Shown: piece after piece, positions 8,684 to 18,305 of the stretch
Layout: the number at the start of each line of letters is the position of its first letter
Numbering within the stretch: the first letter of the stretch is position 1
Source of the DNA: Flavobacterium dankookense
Lineage (GTDB): Bacteria > Bacteroidota > Bacteroidia > Flavobacteriales > Flavobacteriaceae
Reading direction: 5' to 3'
DNA length: 64,000 nucleotides
Assembly (NCBI RefSeq): GCF_004362665.1
Contig: NZ_SNXR01000011.1
Location: 186,001 to 250,000, forward strand
Notes under the pieces: generated by a model
What the model was told of the DNA's origin: nothing
The model's database searches: none
Seen by the model: only the letters and a program-made list of their open reading frames with translations
Made by a program: the position numbers and the translations under genes

Positions 8684-9715
8684 TTAAAACTCAATTCTCG
8701 CTTTGGAAACCGTTGATTGATCGACAAATTTATCGTGTAAAAACTTTTGATAACCTACAATTCCAATCATAGCGGCATTATCTGTTGTGTATTCAAATTT
8801 AGGAATAAAAGTTTTCCAACCATATTTTCCTTCTGCATTTTTTAGTGTTGTTCTAATTCCAGAATTAGCTGAAACTCCACCGCCAATGGCAATTTGTGTA
8901 ATTCCAGTTTCGGCTACAGCTAATCTGAGTTTGTCCATCAAAATATCGATGATAATTTGCTGAACGGATGCACAAATATCAGCTTTGTTTTCTTCAATAA
9001 AATTTGGATTTTCGGCTACATTTTTTTGTATAAAATATAAAATTTGTGTTTTTAATCCCGAAAAACTAAAATCTAATCCTGCAATTTTGGGTTTGGTAAA
9101 CGAGTATTTTTTTGGATTTCCTTCCTTGGCAAATTGGTCAATTAATGGTCCGCCAGGATAGGGCAAACCAAGTATTTTTGCGGTTTTGTCAAAAGCCTCA
9201 CCAACAGCATCATCCGTGGTTTCTCCGATAATTTCCATATTGAAAAAATCATTTACTTTCACAATTTGAGTATGTCCACCAGAAATGGTCAAGGCTAAAA
9301 ATGGAAACGTCGGTTTGTCAAATCCTTCTTCATCAATGAAATGCGCCAAAATGTGAGCATGCATGTGATTTACAGCAATCAAAGGAATGTTCAACGCCAT
9401 CGATAATGATTTGGCAAAAGACGAACCAACCAAAAGTGAACCCATTAATCCTGGACCTTGAGTAAAAGCAATAGCCGAAAGTTGGTCTTTAGTAATATTT
9501 GCTTTTTTCAGCGCTACATCAATCACTGGAACGATATTTTGCTGATGCGCACGCGAAGCTAATTCAGGAACAACTCCGCCATATTCTTCGTGTATGCTTT
9601 GTCGAGCCACAACATTGGATAAAACTTTGTCATTTTGTAAAACTGCTGCTGCTGTATCGTCGCAAGAACTTTCGATAGCCAGAATAAAAACTTCATTTTG
9701 TTGCATAAAAGGCAC
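8684..9715 (-). CDS. tsaD: tRNA N6-adenosine threonylcarbamoyltransferase TsaD
   Basis: 343 residues. It opens with LAIESSCDDTAAAV, the ASKHA phosphate-1 segment. NHMHAH (His117 and His121) is the metal-binding pair, and TTDNAAMIG near residue 310 supplies the third ligand. TsaD transfers threonylcarbamoyl from TC-AMP to A37 of ANN-decoding tRNAs, together with TsaB and TsaE, which are not in this window. Translation could start at residue 1 (MPFMQQ) or at the second Met three codons on. It heads the run to 2358 and is divergent from tamB. Confidence 0.96.
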   Translation of the reverse strand: MPFMQQNEVFILAIESSCDDTAAAVLQNDKVLSNVVARQSIHEEYGGVVPELASRAHQQNIVPVIDVALKKANITKDQLSAIAFTQGPGLMGSLLVGSSFAKSLSMALNIPLIAVNHMHAHILAHFIDEEGFDKPTFPFLALTISGGHTQIVKVNDFFNMEIIGETTDDAVGEAFDKTAKILGLPYPGGPLIDQFAKEGNPKKYSFTKPKIAGLDFSFSGLKTQILYFIQKNVAENPNFIEENKADICASVQQIIIDILMDKLRLAVAETGITQIAIGGGVSANSGIRTTLKNAEGKYGWKTFIPKFEYTTDNAAMIGIVGYQKFLHDKFVDQSTVSKARIEF

Positions 9716-9734
9716 GGATTTTGATTTATATTTG
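9701..9734 (+). promoter_or_regulatory. Candidate tamB promoter
   Basis: TTG at 9701-9703 and a perfect TATATTTG at 9727-9734 are 23 bases apart, at the long end of the spacing tolerated in flavobacteria. The boxes partly overlap the tsaD start and give a leader of roughly 65 bases before the TTG start of tamB. Confidence 0.4.
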
Positions 9735-9770
9735 ACAATCCTACGGAAAAATCAAAAATAGTATTTTCTG

Positions 9771-9778
9771 CAAAGGTA
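9771..9778 (-). promoter_or_regulatory. Candidate -7 box for tsaD
   Basis: Read on the minus strand this is TACCTTTG, an exact TAnnTTTG. It lies 56 bases before the tsaD start in the divergent tsaD-tamB spacer. I see no TTG at a good distance upstream, so it is only a half-site call. Confidence 0.3.
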
Positions 9779-9805
9779 ATTTTCTTTCCTAAGCCACTAA
9801 ACTAT

Positions 9806-12800
9806 TTGGAAAAAAATAAAACAAATAACGGTTTTAAAAAATTCAAAAAGATTTTTCTCCGCACAATTGTTGTGCTGCTTTTGCTATTGCTACTATTGAG
9901 CATTGCACTTTCTACGCCTTATGTGCAAACAAAAATCGCACGTTATGCAACTGATGAAATCAATAAATCTTATGGTACAGATATTAATATAGATGAAGTA
10001 GCCATTACTGTTTTTGGCGGTGTAAAACTGAAAAAAGTATTTATTCGAGATCATCACAAAGATACTTTGATTTATATTGACCGTGTAAAGACTAATATTC
10101 TTGGTATTAATAACATATTGAACAACAAACTGATTTTTGGCGATTTGGCAGCTGACGGTTTCTTTTTGAATATTAAAAATTACAAAAACGAAAAAGATAC
10201 GAACTTAGATTTATTTGTTGCTGCTTTCGATGATGGAAAGCCAAGTTCAGGAAAGTTTCTTTTGAAAGCTGATAATCTTACATTGAGAAACAGCCGTTTT
10301 GCGATGACGGATTACAACAGAGAAAATCCAAAAGACGTTGATTTTACTAAATTAAATGCAAGGATAAAAAACTTTAAAATTCAAGGTCCAAATGTTTATG
10401 CAGCAATCAAAAAAATGTCTTTTCAAGATCACCGAGGTTTGTTAGTTAAGAATTTGACTTCTGATTTTACCTATACTAAGAAGAATATTAGATTAGAAAA
10501 ATTAACGGTTGAAACTAAAGAGTCCTTTCTGAAAGGAAAGACAATTTTGAGTTATGATCGCAAGGATTTTAGCAATTTTAACAACAAAGTGATTTTTGAT
10601 GTTGAAATTGATAGTTCTACTTTGGCTACTAATGACATTCGTTATTTTTATAGTGAATTAGGTAAAAACAGAATTTTTTCTTTAAAAACAAAAGTTAAAG
10701 GAACGCTGAATGACTTTTATGCATCAAATCTAAATTTAAGAGATGATAAAAATTCCATCATTCGAGGTGATGTTAATTTTAAAAATCTTTTTCCAAGAAG
10801 CCCAGGCGAATTTTATATGGATGGCGATTTCAAAAAAATCACTTCCAATTATGATGATTTGACTTCACTTTTACCAAATGTTTTAGGTAAAAAACTGCCA
10901 ACTTCTTTAAAAAAATTGGGGCAATTTCAATTTACTGGAACAACAGAAATCACTCAAAAATACATAAATGCCGATTTTGTAATGAATACGGCTTTAGGAT
11001 TAATCGAATCCGATTTGCAGATGGAAAGCATCGACAATATTGACAATGCAAAATATAAAGGAAATGTAATTCTAGATAATTTTGATGTTGGAGCCATTTT
11101 GAACCAAAAAGACCTTGGTCGAGTTACCATGAATATTGATGTTGATGGAAAAGGATTTACTCAAAAATTACTCAATACAACTTTTGTTGGCGATGTAAAT
11201 AAAGTTACATACAATGGTTATACCTACCGAAATATTATTGTTGATGGCTATTTTAAACAGCCTATTTTTCAAGGAAAAGTCTTTGTAAACGATCCTAACT
11301 TGTATATGGATTTTGATGGTAATATTAATTTAAGCCGAAAAGAAAAAGTAGTCGATTTCCAAGCAAAAATTGATTTTGCCAATCTAAAAAAACTTCGAAT
11401 TTTGAACGACTCGATTTCAGTTTTTAAAGGTGATATTGACATTCAGGTTGTTGGAAGTTCGTTGGACAATTTTAAAGGTGATGTTACGCTAACAAACGCT
11501 TCTTATCAAAACAAGAAAGATTTATATTTTGTAGATTATCTCAATATAAATTCCAGTTTTGATAGTAATAACGAACGAACAATAGTAGTCAATTCTCCCG
11601 ATGCGGTTGAAGGTAAAATTGTGGGTAAATACCAATTCGCTCAGTTGCAAAAAATGGTCGAAAACTCGCTAGGAAGTCTATATTCAAATTACATTCCAAA
11701 TAAAGTTATCAAAGGACAATATCTAAACTTTGATTTTGATATTCATAGTAAAGTAGTCGAAATTTTCTATCCTGAAGTTTCTCTTTCTGCGGACACTAAA
11801 TTAAAAGGAAGTATGAGTTCAGATTCGGATGATTTTAAACTCGATTTTGTTTCGCCTCAAATTATAGCTTACGAAAATACATTTGATAATTTACTACTTC
11901 AAATAGACAATCGAAATCCTTTATATAAGTCTTACATTCAGTTGGATAGTATAAAAACCAAGTATTATAAAGTTAGAGATTTTAGCTTAATTAATACATT
12001 GGTGAATGATACTTTGTATTTCAGAACAGAATTCAAAGGTGGAAAACAAGGGAATGACTTTTATAACTTGAACGTTTATCACACTATAAATAAAGAGAAT
12101 AAAAATGTTGTTGGATTTGATAAATCTGAAGTGCAATTTAAAGACTATCTCTGGTATATAAACGAAGAGGAAAATGAAGATAACCGAATTGTTTTTGATA
12201 AAAAACTTCAAAATTTCACTATAGAAGATTTAATGCTTTCTCATGAAAATGAAAAAATGAATTTAAGTGGAATTCTAAATGGAAAGCAAAATAAAGATTT
12301 GAAATTGAGTTTTGAAAACGTCAATTTAAATAAAGTTACACCTGATATTGAAAAATTCAATTTTGATGGAAATCTCAATGGAAATATTGATTTTAAACAA
12401 AATGGCGCAGTTTTTCAACCTACTTCTTCCTTGTCAATTGATAGTTTGTCGGTCAACGAAATTGCACTTGGAAAATTAAATCTTGATATAAAAGGCGACG
12501 ACAGTTTAAAGAAATTTTATCTAAAATCATCAATAGAAAACGAAAATGTTGAAGCTTTTACTGCGGATGGTTCTCTAGAAATTGTTGATAATAACACTTT
12601 TTTAGATGTTGATTTGAGTTTCGATAAATTCAATCTCGGAGTACTTGGAAAAATTGGTGGAGAAGTTATTACAAATATTAGAGGATTAGCTTCTGGAAAT
12701 GCCAGAATTGATGGCAATATTAACGATTTAGATTATAACGGAAGATTACAAGTAAACAAAGCAGGTCTAACAATTCCTTATCTCAATGTTGATTATCAAT

Positions 12801-14326
12801 TTGACGATTACTCAGTGGTAGATGTTACTGCCGAAAAATTTATTATCAGAGATTCTAAAATTAGTGATACAAAATTTAATACTTCGGGTTCAATAAACGG
12901 TTTTATAAAGCACAAACAATTTGGAGATTGGCAATTAGATTTAGCAATTGAAACTAAACGATTACTGGCTTTAAATACCGTTGATCATGAAGATGCGGCT
13001 TATTTTGGAACTGCTTTTATGGACGGAACTGCAACAATCAAAGGTCCAACGGATGGTTTGTTGATAAAAGTAAATGCACAATCTGAAAAAGGAACAGATA
13101 TAAAAATTCCAATTAACGACTCTGATGCTGCGGAAGAAAATGGGTTTATTACTTTCAAAAGCGATACAAAAGAAGAAGCAGCTAAAGCAATTAAAGAAAA
13201 AAATTATAATGGATTAGAACTCGATTTTAACTTTGAAATCAATGACAATGCTGATATTGAGGTTATACTTAATAGAGATTCTGGACATGGAATGAAAGGG
13301 AAAGGTTTTGGAACACTACTTTTTAGAATAAATACATTAGGACGATTTGAAATGTGGGGTGATTTCCTTGCACATTCTGGAACCTATAATTTCAAATATG
13401 GCGGTTTGATTGAAAAGCGATTTGATGTAAAACGTGGTGGTTCTATTGTTTGGACTGGTGATCCGATGGCAGCTGTTTTAAACTTGGAAGCAGTTTATAA
13501 AACTACTGCTAATCCAGCGGTGTTGATTGATAATCCGTCGTTTAATAAAAAAATAGATGTTGAAGTTGTTATCGGCATTAAAGGAAATTTAACCAATCCT
13601 GAACCCGATTTTAATATTAATTTCCCAAATGTAGCTTCTACATTAAAATCAGAAATCCAATACAAACTTGATGATAAAGATACAAGACAAACCCAAGCTT
13701 TGTATTTACTTTCAACAGGTGGTTTTTTAAGTCAAGAAGGTGTAAATCAAAATCAATTATCCAATAATTTATTCGAACGAGCAAGCAGTATTTTTAATGA
13801 TTTATTTAAAGGTGATGAAGGAAAACTCCAAATAGGATTAGATTATGCAACCGCTGATAGAACACCTGGTTTAGAAACAGATGGACGATTTGGATTGACA
13901 GTTTCTTCTAAAATTAATGAAAGAATTACTATCAACGGAAAAGTTGGTGTGCCAGTTGGAAGTAACGTAAATCAATCAGCAGCTGTTGTTGGTGATGTTG
14001 AATTGCAGTATAGAGTTAACGAAGATGGAAGCTTGAATTTGAGAGTATTCAACAAAGAAAATGATATTACTTATATCGGTCAAGGAGTTGGGTATACACA
14101 AGGTCTGGGAATTTCTTATGAAGTTGATTTTGATACTTTCAGAGAACTAATAAGTAAAGTATTTAAAAACAAAAAATTAAATACTATAATTCCAAAAGCA
14201 TCTGAGATAGACGATTCAAGTCTACCAGAAGGAATGAGTTTTGATCCACCTACTAAATCGGATAAAAAAGAACCAAAAAAGGAAAAAGAAAGTTCCAATA
14301 AAGAAGCTATTCCAACCGAAGATTAA
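9806..14326 (+). CDS. tamB: TamB-like translocation and assembly module protein (DUF490)
   Basis: 1506 residues starting at TTG 9806: no in-frame ATG lies ahead of the single membrane anchor (about residues 17-38, Leu-rich), so the rare start is needed. The body is a very long run of beta strands, as in AsmA/TamB bridge proteins thought to carry phospholipid between membranes. The last about 330 residues hold the conserved DUF490 region (for example FGTLLFRINTLGRFEMWGDF), and the tail is Lys/Glu-rich. It is divergent from tsaD and precedes pfkA with a 129-base gap. No tamA (BamA-like) gene is adjacent. Confidence 0.87.
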   Translation: MEKNKTNNGFKKFKKIFLRTIVVLLLLLLLLSIALSTPYVQTKIARYATDEINKSYGTDINIDEVAITVFGGVKLKKVFIRDHHKDTLIYIDRVKTNILGINNILNNKLIFGDLAADGFFLNIKNYKNEKDTNLDLFVAAFDDGKPSSGKFLLKADNLTLRNSRFAMTDYNRENPKDVDFTKLNARIKNFKIQGPNVYAAIKKMSFQDHRGLLVKNLTSDFTYTKKNIRLEKLTVETKESFLKGKTILSYDRKDFSNFNNKVIFDVEIDSSTLATNDIRYFYSELGKNRIFSLKTKVKGTLNDFYASNLNLRDDKNSIIRGDVNFKNLFPRSPGEFYMDGDFKKITSNYDDLTSLLPNVLGKKLPTSLKKLGQFQFTGTTEITQKYINADFVMNTALGLIESDLQMESIDNIDNAKYKGNVILDNFDVGAILNQKDLGRVTMNIDVDGKGFTQKLLNTTFVGDVNKVTYNGYTYRNIIVDGYFKQPIFQGKVFVNDPNLYMDFDGNINLSRKEKVVDFQAKIDFANLKKLRILNDSISVFKGDIDIQVVGSSLDNFKGDVTLTNASYQNKKDLYFVDYLNINSSFDSNNERTIVVNSPDAVEGKIVGKYQFAQLQKMVENSLGSLYSNYIPNKVIKGQYLNFDFDIHSKVVEIFYPEVSLSADTKLKGSMSSDSDDFKLDFVSPQIIAYENTFDNLLLQIDNRNPLYKSYIQLDSIKTKYYKVRDFSLINTLVNDTLYFRTEFKGGKQGNDFYNLNVYHTINKENKNVVGFDKSEVQFKDYLWYINEEENEDNRIVFDKKLQNFTIEDLMLSHENEKMNLSGILNGKQNKDLKLSFENVNLNKVTPDIEKFNFDGNLNGNIDFKQNGAVFQPTSSLSIDSLSVNEIALGKLNLDIKGDDSLKKFYLKSSIENENVEAFTADGSLEIVDNNTFLDVDLSFDKFNLGVLGKIGGEVITNIRGLASGNARIDGNINDLDYNGRLQVNKAGLTIPYLNVDYQFDDYSVVDVTAEKFIIRDSKISDTKFNTSGSINGFIKHKQFGDWQLDLAIETKRLLALNTVDHEDAAYFGTAFMDGTATIKGPTDGLLIKVNAQSEKGTDIKIPINDSDAAEENGFITFKSDTKEEAAKAIKEKNYNGLELDFNFEINDNADIEVILNRDSGHGMKGKGFGTLLFRINTLGRFEMWGDFLAHSGTYNFKYGGLIEKRFDVKRGGSIVWTGDPMAAVLNLEAVYKTTANPAVLIDNPSFNKKIDVEVVIGIKGNLTNPEPDFNINFPNVASTLKSEIQYKLDDKDTRQTQALYLLSTGGFLSQEGVNQNQLSNNLFERASSIFNDLFKGDEGKLQIGLDYATADRTPGLETDGRFGLTVSSKINERITINGKVGVPVGSNVNQSAAVVGDVELQYRVNEDGSLNLRVFNKENDITYIGQGVGYTQGLGISYEVDFDTFRELISKVFKNKKLNTIIPKASEIDDSSLPEGMSFDPPTKSDKKEPKKEKESSNKEAIPTED

Positions 14327-14455
14327 TCCGCTTTCTACATAAATAAAAAACTTATCAACGAAAACGTTTGAATTTTAGCCGGATTATTAAATTATTAATA
14401 ATGTGGGTAAAATAATGGTGCTTCTTTGCTAATTTTACATTTTAAAGTCAAAAAA

Positions 14456-15442
14456 ATGTCAAAAACGATAAAAAAAATAGGTGTGCTAACTTCGGGAGGA
14501 GATTCTCCAGGAATGAATGCCGCCATCCGTTCTGTTGTTAGAACATGTGCTTTTCATGGCGTTGAATGTCTCGGTATTTATAGAGGTTATCAAGGTATGA
14601 TTGAAGGCGATTTTAAAGAAATGGGACCAAGAAGTGTGAACAATATTGTAAACAAAGGAGGAACCATTTTAAAGTCAGCTCGATCGAAAGAGTTCATGAC
14701 AAAAGAAGGAAGAATTAAAGCGCATCAAAACCTTGTAAACGCAGGAGTTGATGCTCTTGTTGTAATTGGTGGTGATGGATCATTTACTGGTGCTGAAGTA
14801 TTTAATGAAGAATTTGATTTTCCTGTAATGGGAATTCCCGGAACTATTGATAACGATATTTTTGGAACAAGTCATACTTTAGGATACGATACAGCATTGA
14901 ATACAGTTGTTGATTGTATTGATAAAATCCGAGATACTGCTAGTTCGCACAACCGTCTTTTCTTCGTAGAAGTTATGGGAAGAGATGCAGGACACATTGC
15001 TTTGAATGCTGGAATTGGAGCAGGAGCTGAAGAAATTCTTATTCCAGAAGAAGATTTGGGATTAGATAGATTGTTAGAGTCGCTTCAAAAAAGTAAAGCT
15101 TCTGGAAAATCGTCAAGCATAGTTGTGGTAGCTGAAGGTGATAAAATGGGTAAAAATGTTTTTGAATTAAAAGATTATATCGAACAACACTTACCTGAAT
15201 ATGATATTCGTGTTTCGGTTCTTGGACATATGCAGCGTGGTGGTTCGCCATCATGTTTTGACAGAGTTTTAGCTTCTCGATTAGGAGTTAAAGCCGTTGA
15301 GTCATTGCTAGAAGGAAAATCAAATTATATGGTTGGAATTCTTCAAGATGTGGTAACACTTACTCCATTAGAACAAGCAATTAAAGGTCATTATCCAATC
15401 GATTTAGAATTGCTAAGAGTTTCAGACATCATGTCGACGTAA
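14456..15442 (+). CDS. pfkA: ATP-dependent 6-phosphofructokinase
   Basis: 328 residues from ATG 14456, chosen over an upstream ATG that would add 10 residues not found in PfkA. SGGDSPGMNAAIR (13-25) and GGDGSF (105-110) bind ATP; PGTIDND (128-134) carries the catalytic base Asp132. Product is fructose 1,6-bisphosphate. An imperfect -7 box TAATTTTA ends 19 bases before the start. It is followed by gap 51 bases on, so two consecutive stages of glycolysis are probably co-expressed. Confidence 0.96.
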   Translation: MSKTIKKIGVLTSGGDSPGMNAAIRSVVRTCAFHGVECLGIYRGYQGMIEGDFKEMGPRSVNNIVNKGGTILKSARSKEFMTKEGRIKAHQNLVNAGVDALVVIGGDGSFTGAEVFNEEFDFPVMGIPGTIDNDIFGTSHTLGYDTALNTVVDCIDKIRDTASSHNRLFFVEVMGRDAGHIALNAGIGAGAEEILIPEEDLGLDRLLESLQKSKASGKSSSIVVVAEGDKMGKNVFELKDYIEQHLPEYDIRVSVLGHMQRGGSPSCFDRVLASRLGVKAVESLLEGKSNYMVGILQDVVTLTPLEQAIKGHYPIDLELLRVSDIMST

Positions 15443-15487
15443 CTCAATTTCAAATTCATTAACAATTTCAAATAAAATAAAATTTAA

Positions 15488-16504
<1,017 letters not shown>

Positions 16505-16514
16505 TTATATTTAC

Positions 16515-16546
16515 AAATCCCGATAAGGTTGTTTTTATCGGGATTT
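16515..16546 (+). terminator. Rho-independent terminator after gapA
   Basis: A perfect 12-bp stem (AAATCCCGATAA at 16515-16526 with its complement at 16535-16546) closes an 8-base loop and ends in TTTT. It lies 10 bases after the gapA stop. Confidence 0.85.
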
Positions 16547-16574
16547 TATATTTTCTAAAACTAACCCAAAACGA

Positions 16575-17426
16575 ATGAAATTATTAGTAGACAGTGGTTC
16601 AACCAAAGCTGATTGGATAGCTATTGACGATAACGGTAAAGTATTATTTACGACACAATCTCTTGGATTAAACCCAGAAGTGCTCGATAAAGATGCTATC
16701 ATTGAACGTCTTGACGACAAATTTGACATTGAACATAACCGAATGAAAGCCACTCATGTCTTTTTTTATGGAGCTGGTTGTGGAACAGATAGAATGAAAA
16801 ACTTTTTAACCAAAGTTTTTGAAGGCTATTTTAGAAATGCACAAGTGGTTGTTCACGAAGACACATATGCAGCTGTATATGCTACAACTCCAAAAGATGA
16901 AAAAGCCATAGTTTGTATTCTTGGAACAGGTTCTAATTGTAGTTATTTTGATGGAAAAGTACTTCACCAAAAAGTACAATCATTGGGATATATTGCAATG
17001 GATGATGGTTCTGGAAATCGTTTTGGAAGACATTTGCTAAGAGGATATTTCTTCAATAAAATGCCAGCTGATTTAACAACAGAGTTTGGAGAAGAATATA
17101 ACGTTGATGCGGATTACGTCAAAGAAAATCTATACAAAGAAGACAATCCAAATGCTTACTTAGCTACTTTTGCAAAGTTTATTATCAAGCACAAAGACAG
17201 TGAATTTTGCAAAAAAATAATTCGTAAAGAGTTAAAATCATTTGTTAAAAATTACATTATGCAATATGAGAACAACAAAGAAGTTCCAGTACATTTTGTA
17301 GGTTCTATTGCATTTTATCTCAAGGACGAATTAGAAGAAATTCTAAAAAAATATGATATAAAAATAGGTAATGTTCTCCGAAGACCAATCGACGGACTGA
17401 TTGCTTATCATATCTTAAATAAATAG
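16575..17426 (+). CDS. BadF/BadG/BcrA/BcrD-type kinase, probable N-acetylglucosamine kinase
   Basis: 283 residues of the ASKHA fold: LLVDSGSTKADW (phosphate 1), GAGCG near residue 64, and ILGTGSNCSYFDG (about 117-129, phosphate 2). This matches the Bacteroidota family annotated as N-acetylglucosamine kinase, which would make GlcNAc-6-P from recycled wall sugar; the substrate is inferred from family and not provable here. It has its own terminator and stands between gapA and mgsA. The GlcNAc source could be the NagZ-like fusion at 26520. Confidence 0.8.
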   Translation: MKLLVDSGSTKADWIAIDDNGKVLFTTQSLGLNPEVLDKDAIIERLDDKFDIEHNRMKATHVFFYGAGCGTDRMKNFLTKVFEGYFRNAQVVVHEDTYAAVYATTPKDEKAIVCILGTGSNCSYFDGKVLHQKVQSLGYIAMDDGSGNRFGRHLLRGYFFNKMPADLTTEFGEEYNVDADYVKENLYKEDNPNAYLATFAKFIIKHKDSEFCKKIIRKELKSFVKNYIMQYENNKEVPVHFVGSIAFYLKDELEEILKKYDIKIGNVLRRPIDGLIAYHILNK

Positions 17427-17434
17427 CTATCCAA

Positions 17435-17461
17435 CCTGAAAGTACTGCTTTCGGGTTTTTT
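17435..17461 (+). terminator. Rho-independent terminator after the kinase gene
   Basis: Stem CCTGAAAG (17435-17442) with CTTTCGGG (17448-17455, one G-T pair), loop TACTG, then six T. It follows the stop codon by 8 bases. Confidence 0.8.
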
Positions 17462-17486
17462 GTTTAGAAAATTTACTTAAAAAAAT

Positions 17487-17861
17487 ATGGAAATAGCCAT
17501 CATTGCTCACGACGGAAAAAAAGCTGACATGGTTCAGTTTATAAATAAAAACAAACATTTACTCGAAAAAGAAAATATCAAACTTATTGCTACAGGAACA
17601 ACAGGAAGCAAAGTAGAAGCTGTTGGAATAAAAGTTAAAAAGATGCTTTCTGGACCATTGGGTGGCGATGCTCAAATTGCGGCACGCGTCGCCGAAGGGA
17701 AAACTCAAATGGTATTGTTTTTCAAAGACCCAAATTCTTCACATCCTCATGAACCGGATATTAATATGCTAATTAGAATTTGTGATGTACATAATATTCC
17801 GTTAGCAACTAATAAAGCAACAGCTCAATTATTATTGTTTGGATTGGATGAGATTAAATAA
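17487..17861 (+). CDS. mgsA: Methylglyoxal synthase
   Basis: 124 residues, shorter than the E. coli enzyme (152) but with the active site complete: His9 (IAHDG), the GPLGGDAQI loop with catalytic Asp61, and HEPD with His88 and Asp91. It turns dihydroxyacetone phosphate into methylglyoxal, releasing phosphate when glycolysis backs up. Lying next to pfkA and gapA, it forms a local control block at the triose-phosphate node. It converges on ridA with a 31-base gap that holds only a weak 6-bp hairpin. Confidence 0.93.
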   Translation: MEIAIIAHDGKKADMVQFINKNKHLLEKENIKLIATGTTGSKVEAVGIKVKKMLSGPLGGDAQIAARVAEGKTQMVLFFKDPNSSHPHEPDINMLIRICDVHNIPLATNKATAQLLLFGLDEIK

Positions 17862-17892
17862 AGATTAAAAATCTTCACTATTTGAGATAAGT

Positions 17893-18282
17893 CTATTTTA
17901 CCGCAATCATTGAAATCTCAACATTCACATTTTTTGGTAAACAAGCTACTTGAACGGTTTCTCGAGCTGGTGCCGTTTTTTCATCAAAGTAACTTCCATA
18001 AACAGTGTTTATTCTAGCAAAATCATTCATGTCCATGATGAAAATAGTTGTTTTTACTACTTGTTCAAAGCTCATGTCAGCAGCTTCAAGAACAGCTTTC
18101 ATGTTTTCCATAACTTGTTTGGTTTCTGTTTCAATATCGTCGAGAACCAATTCCATAGTTTCTGGATGCAAAGCTATTTGTCCTGACGTATAAAGCGTTG
18201 TATCATTTACCAAAACAGCTTGATTGTATGGTCCAATCGGAGCCGGAGCTTTGTCAGTAAAAATTATTTTTTTTATACTCAT
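17893..18282 (-). CDS. ridA: RidA family enamine/imine deaminase
   Basis: 129 residues of the YjgF/YER057c/UK114 fold. GPYNQAVLVNDTLYTSGQ-like N-terminal sequence and the APARETVQVACLP segment near residue 105, holding the substrate-binding Arg, match RidA. The family hydrolyses reactive 2-aminoacrylate made by PLP enzymes. It follows lptD on the same strand with a 23-base gap. Confidence 0.93.
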   Translation of the reverse strand: MSIKKIIFTDKAPAPIGPYNQAVLVNDTTLYTSGQIALHPETMELVLDDIETETKQVMENMKAVLEAADMSFEQVVKTTIFIMDMNDFARINTVYGSYFDEKTAPARETVQVACLPKNVNVEISMIAVK

Positions 18283-18305
18283 ACTTAATGATTTTTAGTT
18301 TATGA

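Noticed and set aside
17861..17875. Terminator between mgsA and ridA
   Set aside because: AAGATT/AATCTT gives only six weak base pairs with a 3-base loop and no T-run.
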